Source: Candidatus Parcubacteria bacterium
GTDB taxonomy: Bacteria; Patescibacteriota; Patescibacteriia; Patescibacteriales; UBA12075
NCBI GenBank assembly: GCA_023137275.1
Contig: JAGLPO010000075.1
Coordinates: 1-36,537 of the forward strand
DNA length: 36,537 nt
Direction: 5' to 3'
Shown here: one piece after another, positions 1 through 7,968 of the stretch
How the letters are laid out: every line of letters starts with the position of its first letter
Numbering within the stretch: the first letter of the stretch is position 1
Notes under the pieces: generated by a model
Databases searched by the model: none
What the model was told of the DNA's origin: nothing
What the model saw: only the letters and a program-made list of their open reading frames with translations
Position numbers and translations under genes: made by a program

Positions 1-128
1 TTTTTCATAAATTTTTTTTTATTAATTTTGGTATTTTTTTAAAATTTTAGCTAACTTTAATAATCTTACAAAAAATAACATTAGCTAATATTAGTAAATT
101 TTGCTAAAAAATGCCAAAGTTTATTTTA
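1..128. other. AT-rich gene-free segment with TTAGC/GCTAA motifs
   Basis: No gene is visible. The stretch is very AT-rich and carries TTAGCTAA-like motifs (TTAGCTAAC near 47, TTAGCTAATATTAG near 82, TTTGCTAAAA near 99). The same words recur at 7696-7735 and 8326-8417, which suggests a shared operator or structural motif of the element. This is the 3' side of the minus-strand radical SAM gene, so it may also hold its transcription end, but I see no convincing GC-rich hairpin. Confidence 0.35.
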
Positions 129-1349
129 TTATATTAATAATTGACTGATAAATTTCGCCGGTTCAATCCACTCGCCTTTTTGTGGGGAATAAGAACAATA
201 CCAAGGTTTAGCATATTTATTTTGGTTTAATCTGTCGGGTCGGCAGTCAAAACAACCATAGCGGTATTCGCAATTGCGACAACCATCAATACGATCTTTA
301 GTCAATGTTATGATTTCAATTTTCAGTATATCATTTATTCTCCCATCACGCAAATTGCCGTGACAAAAATCTCTTTCCATAACACAAGGAAAAATATCTA
401 GTCGTGTATCAACATAAATTCGTTTAGAAAAACAATTATGACCATTAATATTGGTAATTACCTTAAAATAATCAAGAGGATCGTTGAAAGCACGTTTAGT
501 AATAATTTTCCGTTTCAGCATGGCTTTGCTATACATCCCGAGATCAGCCCTGCCACACATTCTCGGCAAATCTACATTACTAATCTTAAAACAAAAATCA
601 GTTGATTCTCCGATTTGGATGTCTTTGTGGGCGACAGTCGCAACACGAAATGCCACACCATGTTTCTTTAATAATCTAATCGCATTATTCGTTTGGACAT
701 AAGACCCTTTAAAACCGGTCATTTTGTCATGTTCGGTGGCATTATAAGAATATATCGACAAAGCCACTTTAATTTGTAACGATTTTAAAAATTTTGCATC
801 TTTTTCGTTGAGTAAAATACCATTAGTAAACAAATTGACGGAATCGAATTTATTCCGACAATATTCAAGCATTTTATGGAGTTTACTTCCCAAAATAAAA
901 GGCTCTCCACCAATTAACTGAATATTTTTAATACCAGCTTCCACTATTCGATCAACAGCGTAACGGAAATTACTAATCTCCATTTCCGCAACTGAATCGC
1001 GCGAACTGTCTTCGTAACAATGCCTACAATGTAAGTTACATTTTTTTGTAACCTCCACCCAAGCCAAAGTGATTGCATATTTTTTTAATTCATCATGTTC
1101 TAAATTTTTTATATCCGGAACGAGATTAGCCAATTTTTTTTCTAAGGTCAATATTTTATTATCCAATAATAGCGCAACAATATCTCTTGATTGACCGCTG
1201 ATTTTAGCCTTATGTCCGCCGGTCAAGCGAGTAATCAAATCAAAAGTTTTTACATTGATGCTATAAAGCTTACATCTATTAAAATCATAAATTGCAGATC
1301 GCGCAACCCCTTGTACGATATAGACACCGTGACACAAATAATAATTCAT
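129..1349 (-). CDS. Radical SAM/SPASM peptide maturase
   Basis: The 406-aa protein is a radical SAM enzyme, using a 4Fe-4S cluster to cleave S-adenosylmethionine and start radical chemistry, probably on a peptide. The cluster motif CNLHCRHC has C104, C108 and C111, followed by the GGEP strand of the family. The last third has the Cys-rich SPASM pattern (CFSKR, FPCVMERDFC, GCRNCEYRYGCFDC), which would hold auxiliary clusters. Residues 1-85 form a small N-terminal domain (VQGVARSAIYDFNRCKLYSI) that resembles the leader-binding front of SPASM maturases such as those of grasp-with-spasm systems; that likeness is my reading and no ATP-grasp partner is in the window. It is last in a co-directional run behind the restriction genes, and a 13-codon Cys-rich ORF lies just upstream. 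The substrate is unknown. Confidence 0.85.
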   Translation of the reverse strand: MNYYLCHGVYIVQGVARSAIYDFNRCKLYSINVKTFDLITRLTGGHKAKISGQSRDIVALLLDNKILTLEKKLANLVPDIKNLEHDELKKYAITLAWVEVTKKCNLHCRHCYEDSSRDSVAEMEISNFRYAVDRIVEAGIKNIQLIGGEPFILGSKLHKMLEYCRNKFDSVNLFTNGILLNEKDAKFLKSLQIKVALSIYSYNATEHDKMTGFKGSYVQTNNAIRLLKKHGVAFRVATVAHKDIQIGESTDFCFKISNVDLPRMCGRADLGMYSKAMLKRKIITKRAFNDPLDYFKVITNINGHNCFSKRIYVDTRLDIFPCVMERDFCHGNLRDGRINDILKIEIITLTKDRIDGCRNCEYRYGCFDCRPDRLNQNKYAKPWYCSYSPQKGEWIEPAKFISQLLI

Positions 1350-1379
1350 ATAATACCTTGAATTTGCTATTATTTTTCT

Positions 1380-1421
1380 TCAAGACACAAATAACCCACA
1401 ACACACAGTACTGGGACACAT
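1380..1421 (-). CDS. Possible 13-aa Cys-rich precursor peptide
   Basis: A tiny ORF reads MCPSTVCCGLFVS and stops at TGA, 30 bases before the radical SAM gene start and on the same strand. Three cysteines plus Ser and Thr in 13 residues are what a radical SAM peptide substrate could look like, but there is no strong Shine-Dalgarno sequence (only TTTGGA) and an ORF this short can arise by chance. I list it because of its position and composition, not because I recognise a family. Confidence 0.2.
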   Translation of the reverse strand: MCPSTVCCGLFVS

Positions 1422-1480
1422 TCCAAATTTTTTTACCAAATTATTGCAACAATACTGTATAGTTGATAATATTCACTCTA

Positions 1481-1939
1481 CTAAAACCAAGACTTAATTT
1501 CTAAAAAAATTATTTTTATAATATCAAAATTTTGAAATAAAAATATAAGCAGAAAAAACAAAAATATATACAGTAAAAATTTATTTATATCTTTATAGGA
1601 TACTGAAATAATTTTTTCTTTTGATAGTTTATAAACTGAAAAAACAAAAATAAGAAAAAATAAATAGCCGAAATATTTTTTTACACTATTCATTTCACCA
1701 AAACTTGCAATTATTATATATCCAACGACACTTATAAGTGAAGCGGTAAACGCAAAGTTTGATTCTAAAACTGCAAATAATTTTGCGCCGTCTTTAACGA
1801 CAGACGTTTTCCAATCTAAATCTTTAGTTTTTTCGCTTATTGAGTCAGTCTTTTTATTTTTATAACCTTCGCTTTCATTGGCATTGCCCCACTCTTTTAA
1901 ATCAACTGATCCTTTTGTTTCTCTGTTATAGCTTCCCAT
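1481..1939 (-). CDS. Small membrane protein with charged N-terminus
   Basis: I do not recognise this 152-aa protein. Residues 1-50 are hydrophilic and charged, with many Lys, Glu, Asp and Ser. They are followed by three hydrophobic stretches at about 62-81, 89-105 and 121-146, so it is probably an inner-membrane protein with a cytoplasmic head. It starts 5 bases after the stop of the 248-aa gene, so the two are almost certainly co-transcribed. Placement beside a restriction system in a mobile element allows a guess at a two-gene defence or toxin-type module with a membrane effector; nothing in the sequence proves this. Confidence 0.6.
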   Translation of the reverse strand: MGSYNRETKGSVDLKEWGNANESEGYKNKKTDSISEKTKDLDWKTSVVKDGAKLFAVLESNFAFTASLISVVGYIIIASFGEMNSVKKYFGYLFFLIFVFSVYKLSKEKIISVSYKDINKFLLYIFLFFLLIFLFQNFDIIKIIFLEIKSWF

Positions 1940-1944
1940 ACATA

Positions 1945-2691
1945 TTATTTATTATCACTTTCTTTTTTAAACAAAAATTCTCTAAATGCTTCAAAACTCT
2001 TTTGAGTGTTATCTATATTTTCGTCAATTATTTCCACGAGCTTGCTATTATTTATTTCTTCTGAAAAATCAGTAGAAAAAGAATCTATTACATACATAAA
2101 GCCTGGTTTTTTAATGTTATTAAGATATTTTTCGGAATTATCAAAAAATTTCATAACAGCTTCTGTGGCCTCAATAGGGCCGGTCATAATTGACGCTTTT
2201 GAATTTTTAAATTCAACATCGCTAAAAGAGTGTCCAAAGTCTACTACTTTTGAAGATGAAATTTTTTCAAACTCAAAACAGTCTTTAAACATTTTATTTT
2301 TATATATTGTTTTTAATGCTTCAATACTTTTATTTTTTTTATTACAATAAATCGTGCTTTTTGCGCCAACCCTAACTATATTGTTAAATCTATATTTCCC
2401 ATACTCATCAAGTATTTTAAAAATCTTTTTTACTTCTCCTTTAAAAATTTCAAAATCTTTTATTTCTTCAATTTGAAAACCAAAATTTTCAACTCCAAAA
2501 AACATCATCTCGCTGACATCACTTTTAGCAACATCAATCCTGTTGCCGTTATTTAAATACTTTATCTTCTCAAAATCATAATTTCTAGCTAAAAAATCAA
2601 TAAAACTTCCTCTAAAATCGAGAAATGAAAATACTCTCTCTTTTAATCTAATTTCTACAACATTTCTCATTATCATATTGTAATCTGACAT
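1945..2691 (-). CDS. Unknown 248-aa soluble protein, TIGR04255-like
   Basis: This is a soluble protein with no membrane segment and no catalytic motif that I can name. The beginning (NVVEIRLKERV) and the end (a short aspartate/phenylalanine strand followed by a helix pair ending EAFREFLFKKE) recall the TIGR04255 family of mobile proteins of about 250 aa with unknown function; this match is tentative. It is followed after 5 bases by a membrane protein and preceded by vsr about 80 bases upstream, on the same strand as the whole restriction cluster. Base use is AT-rich like that of its neighbours, consistent with a shared acquired origin. Confidence 0.6.
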   Translation of the reverse strand: MSDYNMIMRNVVEIRLKERVFSFLDFRGSFIDFLARNYDFEKIKYLNNGNRIDVAKSDVSEMMFFGVENFGFQIEEIKDFEIFKGEVKKIFKILDEYGKYRFNNIVRVGAKSTIYCNKKNKSIEALKTIYKNKMFKDCFEFEKISSSKVVDFGHSFSDVEFKNSKASIMTGPIEATEAVMKFFDNSEKYLNNIKKPGFMYVIDSFSTDFSEEINNSKLVEIIDENIDNTQKSFEAFREFLFKKESDNK

Positions 2692-2770
2692 ATATTTGTA
2701 TAATTATTTAAAAATATTGATTTAGTTAAATCTAAAATGGAATATTTTAATTGCATTATTTATTTTGATT

Positions 2771-3133
2771 TCATTGTTTTAAATCATGTTCCCAAATTCT
2801 AATAATATTCCAACCGATTTTTTTATAATGTTTATTTACTTCCTTGTCCCTTTGCCGATTTCTTTCAATTTTTTCTTTCCAAAATTTTTTATTAGTTGCT
2901 GGTAATTTGCAATGTTTTTTACAACCGTGCCAAAAACACGAATCAATAAAAATTACGGTTTTATATTTTTTTAAAACTAAATCCGGTTTTCCAAAATAAC
3001 TTTTTACATTCTTTCTATAACGAAAACCCTCTTTCCAAAGAGCTTTTCTAAAAGCAACTTCAATTTTACTGTCTTTGCTCCGGATTTTTGACATTATTTC
3101 GCTTCGTTTTTCCTTGGTGAACATATCAATCAT
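2771..3133 (-). CDS. vsr: Very short patch repair (Vsr) endonuclease
   Basis: Vsr nicks DNA 5' of the T in T:G mismatches that arise when 5-methylcytosine deaminates, protecting sites methylated by a partner C5 methyltransferase. The protein shows the family landmarks: an N-terminal KRSEIMSKIRSKDSKIE helix, the GKPDLVL catalytic Asp segment, FIDSCFWHGC with zinc and metal ligands, a second Cys/His group (KKHCKLP), and the C-terminal IRIWEHDL. The frame is open back to 3172, but the extra residues overlap the methyltransferase gene and do not look like Vsr, so I start at 3133 (MIDMFTKEK); 3124 is also possible. At about 120 aa it is close to the usual family length of 130-150. It directly follows a cytosine methyltransferase, the usual arrangement. 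Confidence 0.9.
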   Translation of the reverse strand: MIDMFTKEKRSEIMSKIRSKDSKIEVAFRKALWKEGFRYRKNVKSYFGKPDLVLKKYKTVIFIDSCFWHGCKKHCKLPATNKKFWKEKIERNRQRDKEVNKHYKKIGWNIIRIWEHDLKQ

Positions 3134-3137
3134 TGTA

Positions 3138-4130
3138 TTAACAAAATACTTGCCGATACAATGAATTCGCAATATGCCACATCATAACCGGCGCTATAGC
3201 TTGACCGATTTGTCTGTAAGCATCGCTTTCCGAACCTACAAACTCAAACTTATCCGGAAATGATTGTATCCGAGCAGCCTCTCTTGGAGTAAATCTTCTG
3301 TAAAGCCATTTTTTATTATTAACCAATAAAACAGGGTCCCTGGAATTAATGCTAACTTTTGCCAAATGAGATGTAATTGTCAGACAAGGTTGTTCCAGAT
3401 TCTGCCACAAACCTCTTTTCATGTTATTTTTTGCTTTTTTCATACCGTCTACCGCTCTTTGGGAAAAATAATATTTGGGGTCTTCTGGAACCAGTGATTT
3501 AATAATATTTCCAATGCCCACCCATTTTTTAATTTTTCCCGACGGAATTTCTGAATGAGTCGATTCCGGAAATTTAAAACTCATATTCAAATCATCTCTA
3601 ACCCCAACTATAAAAACCCTTTGTCTTTTTTGAGGAATACCATAATCGGCGGCATTAAGTAATTTATATTCAATCTTGTAGCCGGCTAATAAAAACTCAT
3701 TTACTATTTTGCTAAAAATGCTCCCTTTCTTCAGAACTAACATGCCCTTAACATTTTCCGCAATAAAGGCTTTCGGTTTTTTCTCCTTTAAAAATCTTGC
3801 CATGTGTTTATATAACTGTCCTCTTTCATCGTAAGGGTCTTTAGACGGATTGACTGTGCTAAATGATTGACATGGAAAACCACCTACTATTAAATCCGTA
3901 TGTCCAATTTTATTACAGTCTATATCTTCAATGTCATTTGCTACTGCGCAAATCTTGAAATTTTTATTATAAGTTTCAACCGCTTTTTTGTCTTTATCAA
4001 GTGCGAATATTATTTCATATGGCAATTTGGTATAGCTTTTATTTAAAAAACGAAAACCGCCAATCATTCCCAAATCACTTCCACCACATCCTGAAAACAA
4101 TGAAATAACTTTAATTGTTTTTTTTGTCAT
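3138..4130 (-). CDS. DNA (cytosine-5)-methyltransferase, first copy
   Basis: The 330-aa enzyme transfers a methyl group from SAM to carbon 5 of cytosine in a specific DNA site. Motifs in order: I, SLFSGCGGSDLG near residue 10; IV, GGFPCQSFS with the catalytic Cys; VI, ENV (AFIAENVKG); VIII, QKRQRVFIVG; then a target recognition region; IX, RFTPREAARIQSFPD; and X, GQAIAP. All essential residues are present. It lies 11 bases after the restriction endonuclease gene and is followed by vsr. A second, only distantly similar C5 methyltransferase starts the same run, which suggests that the system recognises an asymmetric site needing one enzyme per strand. Confidence 0.93.
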   Translation of the reverse strand: MTKKTIKVISLFSGCGGSDLGMIGGFRFLNKSYTKLPYEIIFALDKDKKAVETYNKNFKICAVANDIEDIDCNKIGHTDLIVGGFPCQSFSTVNPSKDPYDERGQLYKHMARFLKEKKPKAFIAENVKGMLVLKKGSIFSKIVNEFLLAGYKIEYKLLNAADYGIPQKRQRVFIVGVRDDLNMSFKFPESTHSEIPSGKIKKWVGIGNIIKSLVPEDPKYYFSQRAVDGMKKAKNNMKRGLWQNLEQPCLTITSHLAKVSINSRDPVLLVNNKKWLYRRFTPREAARIQSFPDKFEFVGSESDAYRQIGQAIAPVMMWHIANSLYRQVFC

Positions 4131-4141
4131 AATTAACTTAT

Positions 4142-5533
4142 TTAATTTATTTTTTCATCAACCGCGACTGATTGAAAATCCAACCTGTAATTTGTGGCCA
4201 TTACCAATATTTTGTTTTTCTGGATTTTTTCGTAAGGATTTTTTATTACAAAAATAATAACTCCTTCCGATGTAAAATAGACTCTGTATATGTAATATGA
4301 ATCTCTATGTTGCTGTAGGGCGACCCATTCATTTCTTGTTACATTCAAGGTGTCAACCCATCCGTCATCATCAAGCTTGGGTGCAGTAACTCTTTTGGTT
4401 GATTTAATCTCAAGATATCTTGCAAATTCTGATTTTTCGCCTCGCTCAGCAACTACTGACTGTATATCATATCCCAACCCCTTTATTTTGCCTAATAGCT
4501 TAACTTTATTAACTAATCTCGAGTTAAATTTACAAACTCTCTCCTTCTCTAGCTGAAACACATAAAATTCTCCTTCGTCCCCCAATTCAACAGTAGACGG
4601 TCTTGAAATAGGTTTGCTTAAACTTACTTTATCTAATGCTTCAAATTTCAAAGAGTCAACTTGCGTAGTAAACATTTCCTTCGCTTTCTTAGATAACGAT
4701 GAAAAGTAAATATCCCAATCCCTATAAAATTTTTTCTTATTTTCTATGCTCTCAAAATCATAAGAATAAACATTAAATTCTGGTTTTTGATTATAATAAC
4801 TAGCCATGTAATCTATGGCCTGTTGCTCCCCGGAGTTCAAATAGATACACCCATCCCTGATTCTTATAAGGTTTGCCAGCTCCAAGAGATTTAACTGCTC
4901 ATTTATATGTTGCATGGAATACGACGAAGCCTTTCCCGGATATTCAACTTTTCTTATAATTTTATCGCCTCTGTCTTTAGCGATTTTTTCTAAAACTAAA
5001 TATGGTTCCACATTGCCCCGCAAAACATCCAAGGAATTTAAAACGTAGTAAGCAACGTCATTTTTGGAAATTAACATTTCTTTTTCGGCTGCAATCAATA
5101 ATAATTTTAATATATATGCGAATTGCCTTAATGATATATTATTGGCTACTTTTTCAGAAAATGTGTTTGCTTTATCCATACCGTTTGGAAATTGAAATTT
5201 ACTGCAGATATCTTTGAAAAAAAATGGTTGATCGGCATTTTTGATAAATTCTTTAGTTCTTTCAGAACAATGGACGATACTGTCAGAATCAGTATAGTAC
5301 ATACCAAAAAGCTTTCCTGCTATTTCAGTTCTGTGATTGTCTAATGTTTTTTTCGTGCTTTCGCATAAAAATTTGCCCATTTTATCATTAAATCCAATAA
5401 TAAAGTTTTCAGCCGCACAAGGACATATCTCAAAAATTATGTTTGCATAAGCAGGCAAAAGATTATCAAGGTCTGATTTAGCTTTGCCTCTTATGATAGT
5501 TGCTCTAAATTGTCTTTCTGAATCATAAGTCAT
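4142..5533 (-). CDS. Type II restriction endonuclease, DUF3883-like C-terminus
   Basis: The 463-aa protein sits between two C5 methyltransferase genes and is best read as their restriction endonuclease. The N-terminal two thirds are unfamiliar and probably carry DNA recognition. The C-terminus resembles the DUF3883 nuclease-like domain: a GDEGEF helix near residue 320 with an acidic residue, GLGYDIQS with Asp near 357, YLEIKSTKR near 373 giving the E-x-K part of a PD-(D/E)XK site, then LNVTRNEWVAL with the usual NEW(x)AL motif. Its start overlaps the end of the upstream methyltransferase by 11 bases, so expression is probably coupled so that methylation comes first. The cleavage site cannot be told from sequence. 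Confidence 0.75.
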   Translation of the reverse strand: MTYDSERQFRATIIRGKAKSDLDNLLPAYANIIFEICPCAAENFIIGFNDKMGKFLCESTKKTLDNHRTEIAGKLFGMYYTDSDSIVHCSERTKEFIKNADQPFFFKDICSKFQFPNGMDKANTFSEKVANNISLRQFAYILKLLLIAAEKEMLISKNDVAYYVLNSLDVLRGNVEPYLVLEKIAKDRGDKIIRKVEYPGKASSYSMQHINEQLNLLELANLIRIRDGCIYLNSGEQQAIDYMASYYNQKPEFNVYSYDFESIENKKKFYRDWDIYFSSLSKKAKEMFTTQVDSLKFEALDKVSLSKPISRPSTVELGDEGEFYVFQLEKERVCKFNSRLVNKVKLLGKIKGLGYDIQSVVAERGEKSEFARYLEIKSTKRVTAPKLDDDGWVDTLNVTRNEWVALQQHRDSYYIYRVYFTSEGVIIFVIKNPYEKIQKNKILVMATNYRLDFQSVAVDEKIN

Positions 5534-6590
5534 ATAAAATTTTTAATAATTTTTTTCCTACGGCAGCCGCGAGTATTGGCGGAACCGCATTGCCTATTTG
5601 TTTTATTTGTTCATTTTTCTTTCCGTCAAAAATAAAACTGTCATCAAATGACTGCAATCTTGCGGATTCTCTTGCAGTTGGAACCCTATTATATTTATAA
5701 TGAAAATGGTGGTTATGTCCTGTATCTATTGTGCAACTAGGCTTACTACTTGAAAATCTAGTCCATGCTATATTTACTTTTCTTGTGTTTTGAAGATTTT
5801 TCGGTAAATCCTTGTAGTTGCCTCCGTCCGGAACCATACTTATAATTTTTTTTGTCTTTTCTGTATGAACAACCGCTTCGTGATTGTAAATCCCATGGCT
5901 TCTTTTTCTCATCATTTTTTGATAATTAGAAAAAAACTTTATCATATATGGCGACTCGTCAGCAACGTCTTTTTCTGGCAAATCTCCAATTGCATCTTTC
6001 GCTGTTACTTTTTTGATGCCTAGTTTTCCGTGGGTCGGTTCAAGAAATTTATATTTTGAAGAACCATTAATGCCCACAAAAAAAACACGTCTCCTATTCT
6101 GCGGAACTCCGTAATCGGAGGCTAATAAAATTTTATAATATATTTTATATCCCAAAGATTGAAAATCGTCAATTATCTCTTTTTTTAATTTACCTTCTCC
6201 CATAGATAATAAATTCGGCACATTTTCCATTATAAACGCCTTGGGTTTAAAATAGTTTACGAAATTTACGAACGATTTGTACAATTTGTTTCTCGGATCA
6301 TCGATTGCCCTTTTTCCTGAAATTGAAAACCCCTGACAAGGTGGTCCGCCTACAATCAAATCTATGCCTTTTTTTTTCAAATCAAAATTTTTATCCACTT
6401 TTTTTGGAAATAAAATTGCTAAATCACCTAAAAATACTTCCGAATTCGAATGATTTCTTTTAAAAGTTTTTAAAGCAATGTCCCAATTATCAATCCCTAA
6501 AATAATTTTAAAACCTAAACTTTCAAGGCCATACGAAAGTCCTCCGCATCCGGAAAATAAATCTAAAACTTTGAATTGATTTTTTTTCAT
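5523..6590 (-). CDS. DNA (cytosine-5)-methyltransferase, second copy
   Basis: The 355-aa C5 methyltransferase is the first gene of the restriction run. Motif I is DLFSGCGGLSYG near residue 10, motif IV is GGPPCQGFSISGKR with the catalytic Cys, motif VI is FIMENVPN, motif VIII is QNRRRVFFVG, and motif IX/X is RVPTARESARLQSFDDSF with GNAVPP at the end. It differs from the other methyltransferase in its target recognition region and in most non-motif positions, so it is not a recent duplicate. Transcription starts from the 6591-6717 region, divergent from the HTH gene, which would let host DNA be methylated before the nuclease is made. Confidence 0.93.
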   Translation of the reverse strand: MKKNQFKVLDLFSGCGGLSYGLESLGFKIILGIDNWDIALKTFKRNHSNSEVFLGDLAILFPKKVDKNFDLKKKGIDLIVGGPPCQGFSISGKRAIDDPRNKLYKSFVNFVNYFKPKAFIMENVPNLLSMGEGKLKKEIIDDFQSLGYKIYYKILLASDYGVPQNRRRVFFVGINGSSKYKFLEPTHGKLGIKKVTAKDAIGDLPEKDVADESPYMIKFFSNYQKMMRKRSHGIYNHEAVVHTEKTKKIISMVPDGGNYKDLPKNLQNTRKVNIAWTRFSSSKPSCTIDTGHNHHFHYKYNRVPTARESARLQSFDDSFIFDGKKNEQIKQIGNAVPPILAAAVGKKLLKILYDL

Positions 6591-6640
6591 AAATTACACT
6601 GATAATGATTTTACTATTTTATTATAACACATAAAATACT

Positions 6641-6662
6641 TTATCCACAAAATTTATCCACA
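6641..6662 (+). promoter_or_regulatory. Two perfect DnaA boxes in divergent intergenic region
   Basis: TTATCCACA occurs twice in the same direction, at 6641-6649 and 6654-6662, 13 bases apart start to start. It equals the DnaA consensus box. The pair lies in the 127-base gap between the methyltransferase run (leftward) and the HTH gene (rightward), upstream of a TATAAT word at 6680-6685 that could be a -10 element for the rightward gene. The boxes may regulate this promoter or mark a replication function of the element. Confidence 0.5.
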
Positions 6663-6717
6663 AATATTCAACATTATGATATAATCATAAACAATTAATA
6701 CAATAATCGCAATATAA

Positions 6718-7671
6718 ATGGATAATACAAAAAAAGACGAAGCTTATCGGATTAAAATAGAAGATCGCGCGATGCAAACGATTGAACAGAGCGTAAACGT
6801 TGTTTATGATAATTCTGGCATCAACGACGAAATAAAAAAAGGCAAAAAAATATTTTGCATGCCAGATAATTTTTTTGTAGACCACAAAATTGAATGCGGT
6901 TCAAATGATATTAATGAATTATTCGTAGATTCAATATTAAAATGGGATGAAGTATTTTTAGGAAATAAAAAATCTTTAAATCAAATTGTAAGAAATATTA
7001 CCATTGAAAAATCAACGTCAGAGCCAAAAAAGTTAGGAGGAAAATATCCCTCCAGCTGGGAATACAAGATGGTTGAAAAAGAAAAAGTTAAAAAAGAAAA
7101 CAAGCAAGGTTATGCTCATGGAAATTTGGAATTATTTTTTATGAATATAAACGTTGATGTTTGTAAACCCAGACACATTGATCAAAGACTATGGCGCATG
7201 ATTGCTGCCGCCAAATTTTTTGGAATACCAAAAAAACGAATTTTAAAATGTAAAAAATATTTACTGGATGCTTATTTTCCTATTTTTGACGAGGCTTTGC
7301 GAATACAAATCCATGAAGATACAACTATTGATGATATAAAATATGTGTGGGAAGATATACAAAGGAAACAGCTAGCACATAAACGGGGTTATGGAGAAAA
7401 AAATATCAACATAAACTCAAAGAAAAAGGGTAAATCAAGAGGTTTAACAACTTACGAAAGAAATAAAAAGGTCTATGAGTTAAGACAAGATGATCCTGGA
7501 ATTACTAACGAAAAAATTAAAGAACAACTGGGGATAAGTGGATTTAACACGAATTTTGACGTTTCTTATATAACAGTCATTTTAAAGAAATATAAAAAAT
7601 ATAGAAATAATGGAAAATTAAAAAATCAACAAAACATTACAAAACTGCCAAAGAAGGTGAACACCTCATAA
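6718..7671 (+). CDS. Unknown DNA-binding protein with C-terminal HTH
   Basis: This 317-aa protein is divergent from the restriction-modification run and I cannot name its family. The first 220 residues are mixed alpha/beta with no catalytic motif visible. A basic linker (NINSKKKGKSRGL) leads to a region at about 240-295 (TTYERNKKVYELRQDDPGITNEKIKEQLGIS) that reads as a helix-turn-helix for winged DNA binding; the tail is Lys/Asn-rich. Two DnaA boxes lie upstream and a strong terminator overlaps its last codons. A regulator of the restriction genes or a replication/maintenance protein of the element are both possible. Confidence 0.6.
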   Translation: MDNTKKDEAYRIKIEDRAMQTIEQSVNVVYDNSGINDEIKKGKKIFCMPDNFFVDHKIECGSNDINELFVDSILKWDEVFLGNKKSLNQIVRNITIEKSTSEPKKLGGKYPSSWEYKMVEKEKVKKENKQGYAHGNLELFFMNINVDVCKPRHIDQRLWRMIAAAKFFGIPKKRILKCKKYLLDAYFPIFDEALRIQIHEDTTIDDIKYVWEDIQRKQLAHKRGYGEKNININSKKKGKSRGLTTYERNKKVYELRQDDPGITNEKIKEQLGISGFNTNFDVSYITVILKKYKKYRNNGKLKNQQNITKLPKKVNTS

Positions 7672-7691
7672 GTTTACGAGGTGTTTTTTTT
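7661..7691 (+). terminator. Rho-independent terminator of the HTH gene
   Basis: ACACCTC (7661-7667) pairs with GAGGTGT (7678-7684) across a 10-base loop and is followed by a run of eight T. The stem begins inside the last codons of the HTH gene, whose stop is at 7669-7671. Confidence 0.85.
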
Positions 7692-7713
7692 GTAATATTA
7701 GCAAAATAATGCT

Positions 7714-7742
7714 AAACTTTAGTTAACGCTAAAGTTTTTTTT
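7714..7742 (+). terminator. AT-rich hairpin plus T-run before small ORF
   Basis: AAACTTTAG (7714-7722) pairs perfectly with CTAAAGTTT (7729-7737) around a TTAACG loop and is followed by T residues. It sits 22 bases before the start of the next small gene, so it is either a second terminator or an attenuator/operator; the stem shares the TTAGC/GCTAA vocabulary of the element. Confidence 0.45.
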
Positions 7743-7763
7743 AATTTATAAAATATAAAAATT

Positions 7764-7940
7764 ATGAAAAACATTTCCAATTTAGATCGAAAGGGTTTGG
7801 TCGAGGCTCTTGGCGTAAAAGAAGAAGATGTATCCGAAGCAAAATATAATTTAATCGGATTCTTCAAAATACTTTATCGCATTGATCAGCGATTAAAGAA
7901 TAAAAAAATTAATAATAATCAACGGGGTACTGGAAAATAA
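7764..7940 (+). CDS. Small 58-aa hypothetical protein
   Basis: The ORF begins MKNISNLDRKGLVEALGVKEED and is rich in charged helical residues, ending in a Lys/Asn-rich tail (LKNKKINNNQRGTGK). A weak purine-rich stretch precedes the ATG. It encodes a soluble, probably helical protein with a local look of a small DNA- or protein-binding domain. It lies between the HTH gene and a Cys-rich small ORF, all on the plus strand. The codon pattern and amino-acid composition look coding, but I recognise no family. Confidence 0.5.
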   Translation: MKNISNLDRKGLVEALGVKEEDVSEAKYNLIGFFKILYRIDQRLKNKKINNNQRGTGK

Positions 7941-7968
7941 AATTTTCTGTGCCCCGAGCAAAAAATAT

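Noticed and set aside
1..128. Left attachment site of the element
   Set aside because: No copy of the tRNA-Gln 3' end is found here; the TTAGC motifs alone do not support it.
1350..1421. Selenocysteine read-through of the TGA after the 13-codon ORF
   Set aside because: No SECIS-like hairpin or selenocysteine genes are seen, and TGA serves as an ordinary stop elsewhere (for example at 10311-10313).
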